Shown here in pieces: positions 34,231 to 47,272 of a stretch of 64,000 bases of DNA. Origin of the DNA: Bolinopsis microptera (lineage: Eukaryota > Ctenophora > Tentaculata > Lobata > Bolinopsidae); contig NC_087082.1 of the NCBI RefSeq assembly GCF_026151205.1, forward strand, positions 9,988,901-10,052,900, read 5' to 3'. How positions within the stretch are numbered: position 1 is the stretch's first letter; every line of letters starts with the position of its first letter. The notes below the pieces were generated by a model. That model ran no database searches, had not been told where the DNA came from, and saw nothing but the letters and a program-made list of their open reading frames with translations. The position numbers and the translations under genes are program-made.

Positions 34231-34764
34231 CCCGCTTATCTGAGTATTGAAATTAGAAGATAATAGAATATTGAACGTCTTTAAGTTTCTGTTTTGAATT
34301 ATAATTCATTGAATGTCTTAAAAGATGTCAACTAATATATATTGTGGGGTGTGATACAAATCACCAAGTAAACGACAAGATGTGATAAAAACTATTGAAT
34401 ATCATGCTGGGTCTGCAGGCTCCATATTGAAGTATAAAGTTTAAAACTAGTTAAAAGATTTCACAATTAATGAGCGAAATACCAAGTTTAAAATTATCAT
34501 AACAACATTAATCGAGTAAATAAAACACCTCTGGCCACCACCCCAGGCTGTAGTTAAAATATATAATTGACTTTCTCGTCTCAAACAGTCAGCGGGAAAC
34601 AATGTAAACAAGTTACGAGGAGTGACGTGTACCTACAACTCTACAATCTTCATGAGGTTATAACGAAGGTGTGTAGACAACAGACAAGTAGGACTTTTTA
34701 GTTTATCCTGATTGTTCATATAAACTAGCAGATCTCGCGTAAGGCCGATCGTGAGTTTGAAACG

Positions 34765-34932
34765 ATTTTATTAGTTTGGAGGAGCATCACGGCTCTCGAC
34801 AGTCAAAGTACAAATACCTCAAGGTGCACATGTCCGTATTATTTCCATTTTTGTTATCACATTTGCCTAGTTTCATTTCGTATTTGTACTTTGACTGTCG
34901 AGAGCCGTGATGCTCTTCCAAACTAACAAAAT
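34765..34932. mobile_element. 168-bp hairpin MITE
   Basis: Arms of ~52 bp starting ATTTTATTAGTTTGGAGGAG are inverted copies with one or two mismatches and enclose a ~65-bp loop. The arms include CACGGCTCTCGACAGTCAAA. No clear target duplication was found. Confidence 0.7.
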
Positions 34933-36040
34933 CATATAAACTAGACAATCTACAATCTATATGCACACACATTTTTAAAATGTGAAGGTCTTGTGAAGAA
35001 CCTTGGGGAATCGTCATGTTTTTGTAAGCTCTGCAATCTGCATATGCCTCTCACTTAAACCTAAATTATAATTCGAAAGATTATCTTTGTCTGTACGTAT
35101 GTCTGTACGACCGCCCACGTGCAAATCAGATAACAAAAAATTAAAACCTTATTCTTATAAAATGTTGGTACCAAAAAGTACGTGGTACTAGTCGTACTTT
35201 TCAATTTACGTATTTAATACGTATTTTATACATACTTCTCATTTAAGTTATCGTGTCGTCTTCAAATTCATGGGTCTACTTCTTTTGTTGAATAGCTCAA
35301 TGACCCAGGTTATTACTCATGACAAATATTATCAAATGATCATTTCTTTAACTGGAAGAGAGCCGAACGCAGCCGAGATTTGACAAATTCCGTTTGATTC
35401 CTATCTAATAACCATTAGAGCTCAGCCTCCTTTAGCAAGAGCTAAAAGTACATTGAAGTACTGTGAAGTTCTTTTATTAAGATTTGGTAGAAAATATCGT
35501 AGAAAATATCGTAGAAAATATTTGAAATATTTCGTCATTCATTTGGACTATTTTCTAATGTTTAGTGTATAGGTCACTACTGCTCAGTACAGTTCCTCTG
35601 TATTGACTCAATTTAGACTATTTTAGGCATCAGACCGGCCAATATTCATTTGTTTAAATTAAGTTAAACTTAAATGAGTACGAGAAATATACAACGTTAT
35701 ACGACAACGGACAAATATAGTGAAATGAGTTAGTTCTTAACATTAATTATTTACCAAGAACGTCTTGTTAAATAATTTGGTTCCAAAGACAAAATCATCT
35801 GGGCCACCTTCTAGTGACCTTCTGTAGTACTACTAGAGACTAGAGTACTACTAGAGTAGTAGAGTACTACTATACAGCTAGCTTACTAGGGGTTAATGTC
35901 CTTGTAGGTGCTAACCAGGTGTGGGTAAATTATATGATTCCTATTGATCTGAGGTCGACTATACCTAACTGATATAATTAGTAATAATAGTTGTAGCACG
36001 AGTATGTTGAATTGAATCGAATAATTTCGATTAAAGATGT
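34933..36040. other. Intergenic, short local repeats only
   Basis: GAAAATATCGTAGAAAATAT is duplicated near 35490, and 35820-35875 is a cluster of AGTACTACTAGAGTA palindromes. No exon recognised. Confidence 0.4.
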
Positions 36041-36043
36041 AAA

Positions 36044-36764
36044 AAGAGGAGAGGTAAGGGTACTTAGTTTGAAAAGAGGAGAGGTAAGGGTACTCAGTTT
36101 GAAAAGAGGAGAGCTAAGGGTACTCAGTTTGAAAAGAGGAGAGGTAAGGTACTCAGTTTGAAAAGAGGAGAGCTAAGGGTACTCAGTTTGAAAAGAGGAG
36201 AGGTAAGGGTACTCAGTTTGAAAAGAGGAGAGGTAAGGGTACTCAGTTTGAAAAGAGGAGAGGTAAGGGTACTCAGTTTGAAAAGAGGAGAGGTAAGGGT
36301 ACTCAGTTTGAAAAGAGGAGAGGTAAGGGTACTCAGTTTGAAAAGAGGAGAGGTAAGGGTACTCAGTTTGAAAAGAGGAGAGGTAAGGGTACTCAGTTTG
36401 AAAAGAGGAGAGGTAAGGGTACTCAGTTTGAAAAGAGGAGAGCTAAGGGTACTCAGTTTGAAAAGAGGAGAGCTAAGGGTACTCAGTTTGAAAAGAGGAG
36501 AGCTAAGGGTACTCAGTTTGAAAAGAGGAGAGGTAAGGGTACTCAGTTTGAAAAGAGGAGAGGTAAGGGTACTAAGTTTGAAAAGAGGAGAGGTAAGGGT
36601 ACTCAGTTTGAAAAGAGGAGAGGTAAGGTACTCAGTTTGAAAAGAGCTGAGAGGTAAGGGTACTCAGTTTGAAAAGAGCTGAGAGGTAAGGGTACTCAGT
36701 TTGAAAAGAGGAGAGGTAAGGGTACTCAGTTTGAAAAGAGGAGAGGTAAGGGTACTCAGTTTGA
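36044..36764 (+). repeat. 30-bp minisatellite GAGAGGTAAGGGTACTCAGT, ~24 copies
   Basis: The unit is AAAAGAGGAGAGGTAAGGGT followed by ACTCAGTTTG. A minority variant has GAGCTAAGGG and clusters in the middle (36435-36510); two units near 36640-36690 carry an extra CTGA. Being a multiple of three it gives an open 160-codon frame, which I regard as spurious. Confidence 0.95.
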
Positions 36765-37980
36765 GCTCCACCTTGAATCAGTCAACTCTAACTGTAAAAC
36801 TACTATTAGCATATAGCATGAATTAATGTTACTGCGATATTGTTAGATTATAATATAGATGTGGATACTGGCGGGGAGGTGATCATTGTTTGTTTACATT
36901 AATAGGGAACACATGTTCAGGAGGCTGAGGAGGTGATCATTGTTTGTTTACATTTTAGGTGGAACACATGTTCAGGAGGCTGAGGAGGTGTTACATATTT
37001 TGTATTATAGAAGGTTTGTAACACTTGTAACGCCTTCTTGTTACCCCCCTTTGAGGACCCCGAATTATTTTCTGAACGAAAGCTCAAAAATAACCGAGAA
37101 ATCGACCTTCTTATTAACTCATTTTGATGACCGTTTCTAACCTAAAATTGCACGAAAAATCGATTTAGCTAGGTTTCAAAACCTATAAACACTTCCTTAT
37201 CCCTCAAAATCGATGTTTTATAGTTTAGAATGCAAGCAACAAGCAACATATATTTTGATCCTTCGGTTCTACAGCTCTTGACCTAGGGCTGAAACCGAAA
37301 GATCGAGGCAATCCTAACCTTAACTGATCGAACTTGAGCGAAGAGCAGAGTACGACAAAACACAGCAGGTAAGCATCTCATTTTTGTGACTGTTCCTCAC
37401 CTGTACAACGTTGCACGAGAAATCGATTAAAGTTGGTTTTACAGCCCAATAACGCTTCCTTTTTCCTCAAAATTGTTGTGTTACTCAAACAAAGAACATG
37501 TTGATTCTGCAACGAAAGAACAAGGAGATCGTCTCATTAACAACTCAAACAGGTTCTATCACAATTTTCAGAGCAGAGCACGATATAGCAAAAGTCAAAA
37601 GAAACACAATAAAGGTATATAACAATCATAATAACAACTGAATTATATTTATTCGGACAACGGGCAGCCCTGATGTGCTCCGCGTCCGTGATTTCGACCA
37701 ATTGTATTAAAGGTGTTCTGTCACGTGACGCTGATCCGTCCAATCACAACAGGAAGAGTGAGCAGAGGGACATTATATCGTATGTTTACATTTCTTATCT
37801 GTATTTGACCCTTTGTTCACATTGTTATCTCTGCCACAGGTTGGCAATTTCAAGGTGCTCTTATCTGCAGACTGCACCTCGGTACACACGCCATGATTAC
37901 GTCATACAGAACTAGAAATTGTGTGAACCGTGATCATTACAATGTAACCGTGCCCAGTGCCCATGTACAATGCTAACTGT

Positions 37981-38009
37981 TGGGGGGGGGGGGGGGGGGT
38001 GGGTTGGGG
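37981..38009 (+). repeat. G-run in the left arm of the 3.35-kb foldback
   Basis: A run of ~19 G, then TGGGTTGGGGGTTG, capable of G-quadruplex formation. The mirrored C-run is at 39062-39092 and is shorter. Confidence 0.8.
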
Positions 38010-38273
38010 GTTGTTTACGATAGTCAAACAATCTTGATAGTGTATCAAGGTCTCTCCTCCAACTGACTGCTGTGCTTATCTTCCAGTCAGGAACAGAATA
38101 ATAGTTAGAAATCGGGTTTGTGTTAGGGTTAGGGTCATTCTGGGTGGTTAAGGTTTCAGAGCCAGCTAGAAAACGTGTTGAAACGTCACGTAACAGTCTA
38201 TTTGTGTGTAGAGTGATTAATCATCGTCCGGTTAGTTAAGAATAAGCGGAATAAAAAGCGAATTAAATTTCAG

Positions 38274-38542
38274 GAGTTACACTAAACATCCCAGCGGGGA
38301 TGTGGGGCCAGACTCAGTTCACGCCGGAAGAAGTAGCAGCCAGCAGGAAAGTCAGCATCGCCCGCATCCACGTGGAACGCTCTATTGGCTATCTGAAGCG
38401 GTACAAGATTTTGGGAAACAAAGTTGTGGCGAAGATGTTGCCTTATCTGAGCGACATCGCATTCGTGTGTGCCCACAATTTGAACCCTGTTTTTTTAAGG
38501 GAGGTGGACAACGATTTTTTAAAAATGACCAGGGCTACTTGA
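38274..38542 (+). pseudogene. PIF/Harbinger-type DDE transposase, C-terminal exon
   Basis: After an acceptor (AATTTCAG, ending 38273) the frame runs to a TGA at 38540-38542. It begins VTLNIPAG and has FTPEEVAASRKVSIARIHVE, then RSIGYLKRYKIL and a D-I-A-F-V-C-A-H-N-L stretch. These match the end of DDE_4-type transposases (typical: E-E-V-x-x-T-R-x-I-A-x-x-R-I-H-V-E-R-A-I-G-R-I-K), which cut and paste PIF/Harbinger or ISL2EU elements; the Glu of HVE is the last catalytic acid in that family. The two upstream catalytic Asp residues and the Myb-like partner are absent, so this copy cannot be active by itself. Confidence 0.75.
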
Positions 38543-38607
38543 ATAAATAAAAAATTATGTTATTATTCTGTTCCTGACTGGACGATAAGCACCACAGTCA
38601 GTTGGAG

Positions 38608-38722
38608 GTATATTTTATTTAAACCTGCTAACTGCAGGTATATTTTATTTAAACCTGCTAACTGCAGGTATATTTTATTTAAACCTGCTAACTGCAGGTA
38701 TATTTTATTTAAACCTGCTAAC
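38608..38722 (+). repeat. 30-bp tandem repeat, four copies, in the foldback spacer
   Basis: The unit TATATTTTATTTAAACCTGC then TAACTGCAGG is repeated four times without change. Just before and after the array, CTGTTCCTGACTGGACGATA appears as further fragments of the arm. Confidence 0.9.
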
Positions 38723-40211
38723 ATTTCTTGTCAGAGAATTCGTGTCCTAGTTTTTATTGTCAAACACTTACCGTCCAAGTTAAGTTAGGGAGCACTCATG
38801 GGTATATTCCTTTGGTTCCAGTTGGTGTAAACTTAAAGCACAGTTCATCATTTGAAATTCCACTGAGTTGATAATCGCGACCACATATTACAGCAAACTG
38901 TACATATTACAGCAAACTGTACTTATCTCCGCAGTTCAGCCGAGACATACTATAACTAAAAAATCATGTTATTATTCTGTTCCTGACTGGACGATAAGCA
39001 CAGCAGTCAGTTGGAGGAGAGACCTTGATACACTATCAAGATTGTTTGACTATCGTAAACAACCCCCAACCCACCCCCCCCCCCCCCACCCCAACAGTTA
39101 GCATTGTACATGGGCACTGGGCACGGTTACATTGTAATGATCACGGTTCACACAATTTCTAGTTCTGTATGACGTAATCATGGCGTGTATACCGAGGTGC
39201 AGTCTGCAGATAAGAGCACCTTGAAATTGCCAACCTGTGGCAGAGATAACAATGTGAACAAAGGGTCAAATACAGATAAGAAATGTAAACATACGATATA
39301 ATGTCCCTCTGCTCACTCTTCCTGTTGTGATTGGACGGATCAGCGTCACGTGACAGAACACCTTTAATACAATTGGTCGAAATCACGGACGCGGAGCACA
39401 TCAGGGCTGCCCGTTGTCCGAATAAATATAATTCAGTTGTTATTATGATTGTTATATACCTTTATTGTGTTTCTTTTGACTTTTGCTATATCGTGCTCTG
39501 CTCTGAAAATTGTGATAGAACCTGTTTGAGTTGTTAATGAGACGATCTCCTTGTTCTTTCGTTGCAGAATCAACATGTTCTTTGTTTGAGTAACACAACA
39601 ATTTTGAGGAAAAAGGAAGCGTTATTGGGCTGTAAAACCAATTTTAATCGATTTCTCGTGCAACGTTGTACAGGTGAGGAACAGTCACAAAAATGAGTTG
39701 CTTACCTGCTGTGTTTTGTCGTACTCTGCTCTTCGCTCAAGTTCGATCAGTTAAGGTTAGGATTGCCTCGATCTTTCGGTTTCAGCCCTAGGTCAAGAGC
39801 TGTAGAACCGAAGGATCAAAATATATATTGCTTGTTGCTTGCATTCTAAACTATAAAACATCGATTTTGAGGGATAAGGAAGTGTTTATAGGTTCTGAAA
39901 CCTAGCTAAATCGATTTTTCGTGCAATTTTAGGTTAGAAACGGTCATCAAAATGAGTTAATAAGAAGGTCGATTTCTCGGTTATTTTTGAGCTTTCGTTC
40001 AGAAAATAATTCGGGGTCCTCAAAGGGGGGTAACAAGAAGGCGTTACATGTGTTACAAGCCTTCTATATATGTAACACCTCCTCAGCCTCCTGAACATGT
40101 GTTCCACCTAAAATGTAAACAAACAATGATCACCTCCTCAGCCTCCTGAACATGTGTTCCCTATTAATGTAAACAAACAATGATCACCTCCCCGCCAGTA
40201 TCCACATCTAT

Positions 40212-40913
40212 TATCTAATAACGTTTTTATAAAGAACACTATTAATATAAGACTATTTGACTAAAGGTATGCAATACTATTACTAAAGGCCTCAGGAACC
40301 ACTTATCACTCAACCTAATACTTACGATGATAATGATAAGATAACACATTGTGATGATAGTGTTCTAATTATAAATAATTCAATCATGCAAATATTAATA
40401 TAAAACTAATGGTAGATCATGATCATTTAGCAATTTGTATGCAGCATATAACTACTTAACTACCTTTAAAAATGAACACCTCTGAAATTTAAAAGTTGGA
40501 ATAATTTTGAAACGATTAAAAATATTTACAATGTATCAAACGGACGCTGATTGTCTTTTCCTTTAAAGAATCCTTCGCAAAGAATCTATTTCTTTAAAAA
40601 CTAAAATAACAATTAAAACGTACTTTAGCTGCAAATGTATCACGGCCCCACCTTGCCCGATAATTTAATTTAAGTAGACTGCAAGATGTAATGGTGCACC
40701 ACAGCCGATACCAATGACTTGACGGTAATTATAATTACACGAAACCAGAGTGTCGTGAAACACTTTAAAAGATTAATAATAAGGTGCGGCTGCTCTGACT
40801 ACGCGAGGTAAAGCACAATATTACGGTCATTAACCTCTTAATCCGTTTTACCTGATCAGAACGATCGAAAAAATATGGACAAGGTTAATGATTAGTATTT
40901 ATTTTATGGTTAC
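40212..40913. other. No gene recognised
   Basis: AT-rich unique sequence between the foldback element and an M1 MITE. Confidence 0.4.
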
Positions 40914-40914
40914 C

Positions 40915-41001
40915 TGGGGACCCCAGGCTATTAATATTATGTTCATAAACATAATAGAGATTCGGCGGAATGACAGGCTGAGCGCCGCCCAGTAAATTTG
41001 A
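40915..41001. mobile_element. ~87-bp MITE (family M1)
   Basis: Begins TTACCTGGGGACCCCAGG and ends CGCCGCCCAGTAA, with the shared core CGGCGGAATGACAGGCTGAG. Flanks ATTTTATG and ATTTGATG would be an 8-bp target duplication with one mismatch if the element starts one base earlier. Confidence 0.75.
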
Positions 41002-44000
41002 TGGCTGATGTAATATTACCCAATCACATGAGGTAACAGTAAGGTCCCAAAACATCGATTACAACAACTATACGTTCTATGGTTAACCTCCAAGGTCTAG
41101 ATGGTTACAATAAGGTTAAGGAGTACATGGTTAGGAGTAAGACGGATGAGTCATGAGTGGTTGAAAGGATGGTTAAACACAAACAACAGCTCAAATCAAT
41201 GAAATCAATTGTTCAAATCACTCCTCAATTAGAGCCTGAATAATTTGTTGCTGTAATATCTACGCACAGAGGTGCCAACATGATAACATGCTGTAAATGA
41301 CAAATACCAATTCGCAGGTGCTCAGATACTGCAAGTGACAGAGTAACAACATTAAAGTTAAGCATGTTTTGCTGCTACTACAAACATGACCTGTCACTGC
41401 TAGTGCTACCATAGTACCATTTACGATATAAACCATAATACAACTTGTCACCAATGACCATGAAAAATTAAAAACGATTCACATGTGCTCGGAATATTAC
41501 AAAACAATACGTAGCAGATAGATGATCTTTGTTTTTCTTAAATCGAACTAACTTTTGATGCAATTGTCATCGCAATTAAGCCATTTTTGTATTTTACAAG
41601 GCAATCCAAAAATGCAACAACGTCAAAAAAGCATGATTGCGATGATGTTTATTTTGGAAATCAGCCATTCATGGGACAAAAATATCATCCATAACTGTGC
41701 TAATTAAGAACAGCGATGCGTTTGCAATTATAGCATCATAGTTACGCTTCTGAAAAGCAGATTTAATTATAGTGAAGCTGGTGTGACGTTCTAAATCTGA
41801 TCCCAATTTGATAAATTGCTATTTGTTCAACAATCAACATTGTACCAAATTTAGCACCAAATATAACTAAATATTCATCTAATGAATCGAATGTTTCGTT
41901 TGTTCTTATGATTATATGAACCAAAATTAGGTATGAAAATTATGAAGCTGCACTCTGCAATAAAACTAAAAATGATCAACAAAGAAAAAGACAGCATTTG
42001 CAGCTCCATCATTCCTTAATCTCTTAATGTCCATCTTTTCCCAGCTGTACCCCGAGGCTAATTCTAAAGCACTGATCTAATGCTTTGTTAACACATGTTA
42101 TTGCCTCCTTATGAAGTTATGAATATTAGCATAGCAGATCACATTAGCACTGCAGCTTTTCTGGATAATGATTAATAATTGTGATGCTCCATGATGTAAT
42201 TGATGCGTTATATTCGTTCAAATAACAGAGTTTTACGAAATAACGAGTTGCGACGAGACTGATATCAAAACTAAAATTCCCTCTAACTGTTGCATGTTCC
42301 TAAGTTCCCTTAATATATAACTACCACCTTCCTAAAAGTGTCTTTAAGTTACCACCGTGTGACAATATAATTGCTGTATTACTGACAGATGTGATGATTT
42401 ATGATATAATGTACGGAGTGAGATGACTGAAGCACCACCACTGTCTACCAATTATCATTTGACGGAGGGATAAATTGTCGATCAGTTGACATAAGGATCA
42501 GTTAATAAGATGAAAAACTAAGTTTATATAATCCATGGCGCTAAGAGAGGAGTGTTTGAGAATACTATGAACAGGAATCTCCCAATTCAGAATAGTGATG
42601 AATGTAGCTCTCTCCGAATGGCAGCATGAGAGATGTTGCAGACTCTAGAGTCCAGTTAGAAATAATATCGCAAGAATGAACATCGTTACCGAAGGAAAGT
42701 GGAGACTCAAGGCTAGCTGTTCACCACGTCGAGGATAAAAAAGTACGACGATTCTAAATTGAAAATGTTGTTGATTAATATCCCAAAATAGTATATGAAA
42801 TCACGGATGAATAATCAGCACAGAGCGTCAGCTTGTAACACATATCGATTAGGAGAGATTTTCTTATCAGTTTATTAAAATTATTGCATGCAGCTCCTCC
42901 TAAAGTTATTTAAAGGTTACAAAAACATCACACATAAAACACCCCTTAAAAAAGATTATTGTATTTTCTCTGAAAGGAGGTAACTTGTAAGTTACGAAAC
43001 TCACAAAACCCCGGTTACAGAATACAGCTTTACAGTAACTATAAGACAGATGAACACCCGTGATAATGTTACACCGTATCTGGCGCCTACCCGCCACCAC
43101 TAAAATCATAATCAGGTAATTACTAATTAGTGCTCAACCTCAGTCTGTGAAAGATAGAGAATTTCTTTATTCTCTGATAATTTGTGTTCTGTCATTGGCC
43201 CTTAATACTAGTATCCCCTATATTATTGGCTTCCAGTGTTGCGACCGCTATATTGTTGGCTTTCGTGGTATTACCCACAATCATGCTTATCTATCAAAAG
43301 ATGGTTACTCAGATTGGAAATTCTGTACCTTGATCATAATAGGTACACCACACGCCATGACCAGGACGCAATGACGAAAATCTTCTAATGGATCGGCAAA
43401 TTGGAATGACAAAAGAATTGTATTAATGAGAATTAGGGGACCGGCATGCTATTATTCAAACTCGCTTATCATGACAGCTCCTTCAATACATGAGCCCCTT
43501 TATAATATTGGATAATATTCCTTGAAAATTTAGATCTGTTTATGCATCAGCAGCTCGTCAGCAGTATAACGACAATGAATTATGATATGAAATTACAATT
43601 AACGATGAGGATATGTGCCGACTATTCTAATAATTAAATTATAATGTCATCAGTAACTGTAAGAGGGCAAAAAAATAGTTGATACTGATAGTATCTGCTT
43701 TCATCATAATTGTGAAAAAAGGAAATACGTTCTGTTTGTACCATGATCCGATGAAGTATTGAAGCTAAAAACTGTCCGAGTATCTGATACCCCTATCATT
43801 GATCCTTGCACTATTTCCATAGAATTGACTCAAAAGGTAGGCTTATTCAAATTTAAAAATAAACACCGGTTCAGTATTTACTATTTACAAACTAGCAGCG
43901 GTATACTCACTGTTTGTTAACAAACAATGCTAATTTAATGCTAATTGTGGCGGCTAATTATAGACCAGCTGCTTATATGAAATTAATGAATTGTAATGAG

Positions 44001-45998
44001 CAGTCCCTCATTGAGGAGGTTAATATGAATAATGATTGCGAGGCGTCACTTGTTTGCACTCAATAATTGTAGAACTGATGACTCAAATGTATTCAAATTC
44101 CAGATGATTGGAAGGTGACGACAAAATTATAGCAGTGTGTACAAATGGAAAGTAAAATGCAAATGATTTTATACACGGAAACGCTAATGTGGATTAATTC
44201 AGATGAAATTATCGTCAAGATTTTCTCAATACAGCACTATGCTAAATCAGTCAATTGCTTATCAAATGAACAATACCAATACGCATTACAGGTAGAAATC
44301 ACGCTAAACTATTTATAACACAGCTGTTAACAACTTCCTTGTTAACGGACAATAGTGAATATTAGAGTAATATAGAGAAAACAAACAAACATAAACGTGT
44401 GCACACCACAAATATTGGATGATCACACAGTACACAACCAATTAGCGCTTTATAACTGTATATTAAATGCAATTGTAGCAAAGCAGTTATAATATCACCC
44501 TGAGTATATAATTGCGCTTAATGATTATAATGTCGTTAATTTAAGCTGAAAACGTGGATGTATAAATAGTTACAAGGCTCTATTTTTAATACTTTAATAG
44601 GCACCAAAATAACAACAATTACCACTCAACTTCCAGGTATTCATCATATCTGTAATGTGTTCTGCATCATGAGGTGTGAGGACTATGTAGCAACAATAAT
44701 ACCTGTTTTAATTGTTTTAATTGTGTACACACTACACAATTATAAGACTGAAGATTGTTTCTTCCGGGAATGTCTGCTGTCTGCATGGCAGCTCATGACT
44801 TTTTATCTTGAGTCACAGGTTGGAAATAATTAACGCCTCATTGGGAAGGTGTGTCTTCCAGTTGAGTTTACACTTGGCTTATGTCAGTATGTCACTACAA
44901 GAGAAGTAAACAATTAACATATATAACATAACACTAATAGAGGGCAGAAAACACAAACAGTTTTAACAGGTTAAAGCGTGAAAAGATATTACAGATCACT
45001 TTGTGCTAGATTAGACAATGACTCACAGTCACGTATAACCCTGTAACTGTAAGAATAGTGCTTTAAAAGATGGAGTGCGAAAGGTTGATCAAACAACTAC
45101 AGTAGTGTTAAAAGTTTACCGGCTACCCACCTTCATTGAGCTCCAGAGAAATGACAAAGTGTAAAAGTTTTACAATTATAGTTGAACTGGGAACATAACA
45201 ATTGGTTTCAGTGTCACAGTGAATAGTGATAGACTTTAAAAATGATATTAAAGCTACAGTTACATCGTATGAAATGGAAAGTCAGCGTCTTGGCAGTGAT
45301 TTGCTTCGTCAATTGCCCAATTGGGCTTCGAATTACCAAGCCGGAATCAAGTTAAGAAGTTATTTGTGACGAATTTGTGTTCTCAATTCTGAAGATGGGT
45401 GTAATTGGGTGTAATTAAATGAAACTTTCATATCTTGCCAATGAAGTAACCTCATGGGATTGGAAATGAGAGGAAACAGTAATTTAATGACCATTTTACG
45501 AAACATTTAAAATAGCTGTTTCTATTTATATCTTTTTATTCTTCTCAAAATATTAAGCAATACGATCTCATGATTCTGTTCAGTTATAAATAAATCATTG
45601 TCGCAGACCAACCTATGGCTATAATAGCTGAATCCCAGATCTCAATTAATAAGCGAATGATAGGCAATAAAGTTAAAGATAATACCAATCTTCCAGCGCC
45701 CAAAGCTCAGATCACACAATTGCATTATTGAAATGGTTCCGACGACTGTGTTGTTAGCATGGCGGTACTTTGTTTATAATGGAAATCAAGGCACTGGTTA
45801 TATTCAAGAGGTCAAAGCTCTTCAGGTTTGAACAATTTACCGTACAGTTTGGGGAAAGGAAGATAGTACTGGGCTTACGGTCAATCGGGGCGCAGGAAAT
45901 TGGGGTTTAACTGTACATAGTACTTTAGTAGTGAATATCTACAAGTGATACAAGATACTGTTTGATCAGTGTAAATGTAATGTCAATGATCATGCGAC
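41002..45998. other. ~5-kb unique AT-rich region without recognised genes
   Basis: No ORF above 75 codons on either strand, no tandem repeat and no similarity to the repeat families elsewhere in the window. It could be an intron or regulatory DNA of a gene outside the window, or plain intergenic sequence. It is the longest transposon-free stretch here. Confidence 0.4.
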
Positions 45999-46365
45999 GC
46001 TGAGTGTCCCCACCCAGCTGAGGAACTGCTGAGTGTCCCCACCCAGCTGAGGAACTGCTGAGTGTCCCCACCCAGCTGAGGAACTGCTGAGTGTCCCCAC
46101 CCAGCTGAGGAACTGCTGAGTGTCCCCACCCAGCTGAGGAACTGCTGAGTGTCCCCACCCAGCTGAGGAACTGCTGAGTGTCCCCACCCAGCTGAGGAAC
46201 TGCTGAGTGTCCCCACCCAGCTGAGGAACTGCTGAGTGTCCCCACCCAGCTGAGGAACTGCTGAGTGTCCCCACCCAGCTGAGGAACTGCTGAGTGTCCC
46301 CACCCAGCTGAGGAACTGCTGAGTGTCCCCACCCAGCTGACTGCTGAGGAACTGCTGAGTTCCTC
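45999..46365 (-). repeat. 29-bp minisatellite CTGAGTGTCCCCACCCAGCT, ~12 copies
   Basis: The unit is CTGAGTGTCCCCACCCAGCT followed by GAGGAACTG, nearly invariant. Since 29 is not a multiple of three, all three minus-strand frames stay open in turn, giving the false 106-158 codon ORFs. Its GC content is much higher than its surroundings. Confidence 0.95.
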
Positions 46366-47272
46366 CTCCCCGACATTTAGCACTTGTGCATTAACCAGCA
46401 AATTGCGATGTTGCCACTGTGTTACTGTACAGTGGTATATTAGCGTTATTATACTAATGTTAGAGTGTGGTTCCGGCCCCTACCAGCCATTACGAAAACA
46501 AGGATCTTAATCATTTAATGTCTCTCCTCACTCAACTGAACAAGGCTGTGAGGCTGTGATTCCAAACAGTATTCAAATGTGCAACATCTTATGTTGTCTT
46601 AGGTTACAAAACGGGCTAAATTAATACACTGTACACTGTACAGCTAGATGTGTATTTATAGCGCTGCTTAAGCCTTGGCCAGCTGCCATTTGCATAATTT
46701 CTTTAAACGGAACTGTGTCTCCAACAGAGTCTGATGATACGGAAATTTTTGAGGAATGATTTATCACGTAGTACTAGTAGTACTAATATACTTTTTTGAG
46801 ATATGATACAAGATATTATGAAGGAGCAGTCGCTAAAAACTCTTCATCACATTATGTCAAAAAAAAGAAAATGTTCCGGTCAAAAGAAAATGTTCCGGTC
46901 ATCCAGACCATCACATTTATACTAAATAATTGTACGACCTTTGTTTCCTCCGGAATTATTTCCCTGGAAGTATGTTTTTCTACAGTTGACCGGCACTAAT
47001 TATTTAATGAATAAACATTTATGCGACAGGAAGATACTAAATATTCGTGCTCTGCTCACAGAGGATATTTCTAATGTGATTATCAGGAGGCACTATCGGT
47101 AGTTCACCTGAAGTTATGCTTCCTGGTAGTTTCGAGGAAACAATTGGCTTCGAGGAAAGAATAGTAGCTGTTTAGTCAAGTTATAAAACCTCCACCACTA
47201 TAACTATCAGTCATTTCCAACTTTCTCTCCGAGTAACTACTTGTAAACACAGTATTACATCTGTTCTCCACC
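46366..47272. other. No gene recognised; upstream of the 47.3-kb candidate gene
   Basis: Contains a small direct repeat of AAAGAAAATGTTCCGGTC (46864 and 46883). It may include the promoter of the gene starting at 47273; no TATA box is obvious. Confidence 0.35.

Larger units (their letters stand above)
36857..40211. mobile_element. 3.35-kb foldback element with ~1.25-kb arms and a PIF/Harbinger-like transposase exon
   Basis: 36857-38105 and 38967-40211 are near-identical inverted arms. The outer end reads TAGATGTGGATACTGGCGGG. Each arm has a tandem ~65-bp repeat (GATCATTGTTTGTTTACATT) near its outer end, and a homopolymer G (left) or C (right) run near its inner end. The spacer carries the DDE transposase exon at 38274 and a 30-bp tandem array. 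Target duplication is unclear; TA or TTA-like bases adjoin both ends. The near-identity of the arms points to recent origin or gene conversion. Confidence 0.85.

Noticed and set aside
37673-37915. Identical 80-codon ORFs in both arms of the 3.35-kb foldback
   Set aside because: Identity follows from the inverted repeat; the translation has no transposase motif.
38118-38137. Telomere-like TTAGGG units (also near 51270-51360)
   Set aside because: Only two or three scattered units, present in transposon-derived sequence, not an array.
45925-46401. Minus-strand ORFs with Gly-Asp-Thr-Gln-Gln-Phe repeat
   Set aside because: Produced by the 29-bp minisatellite cycling through the frames.
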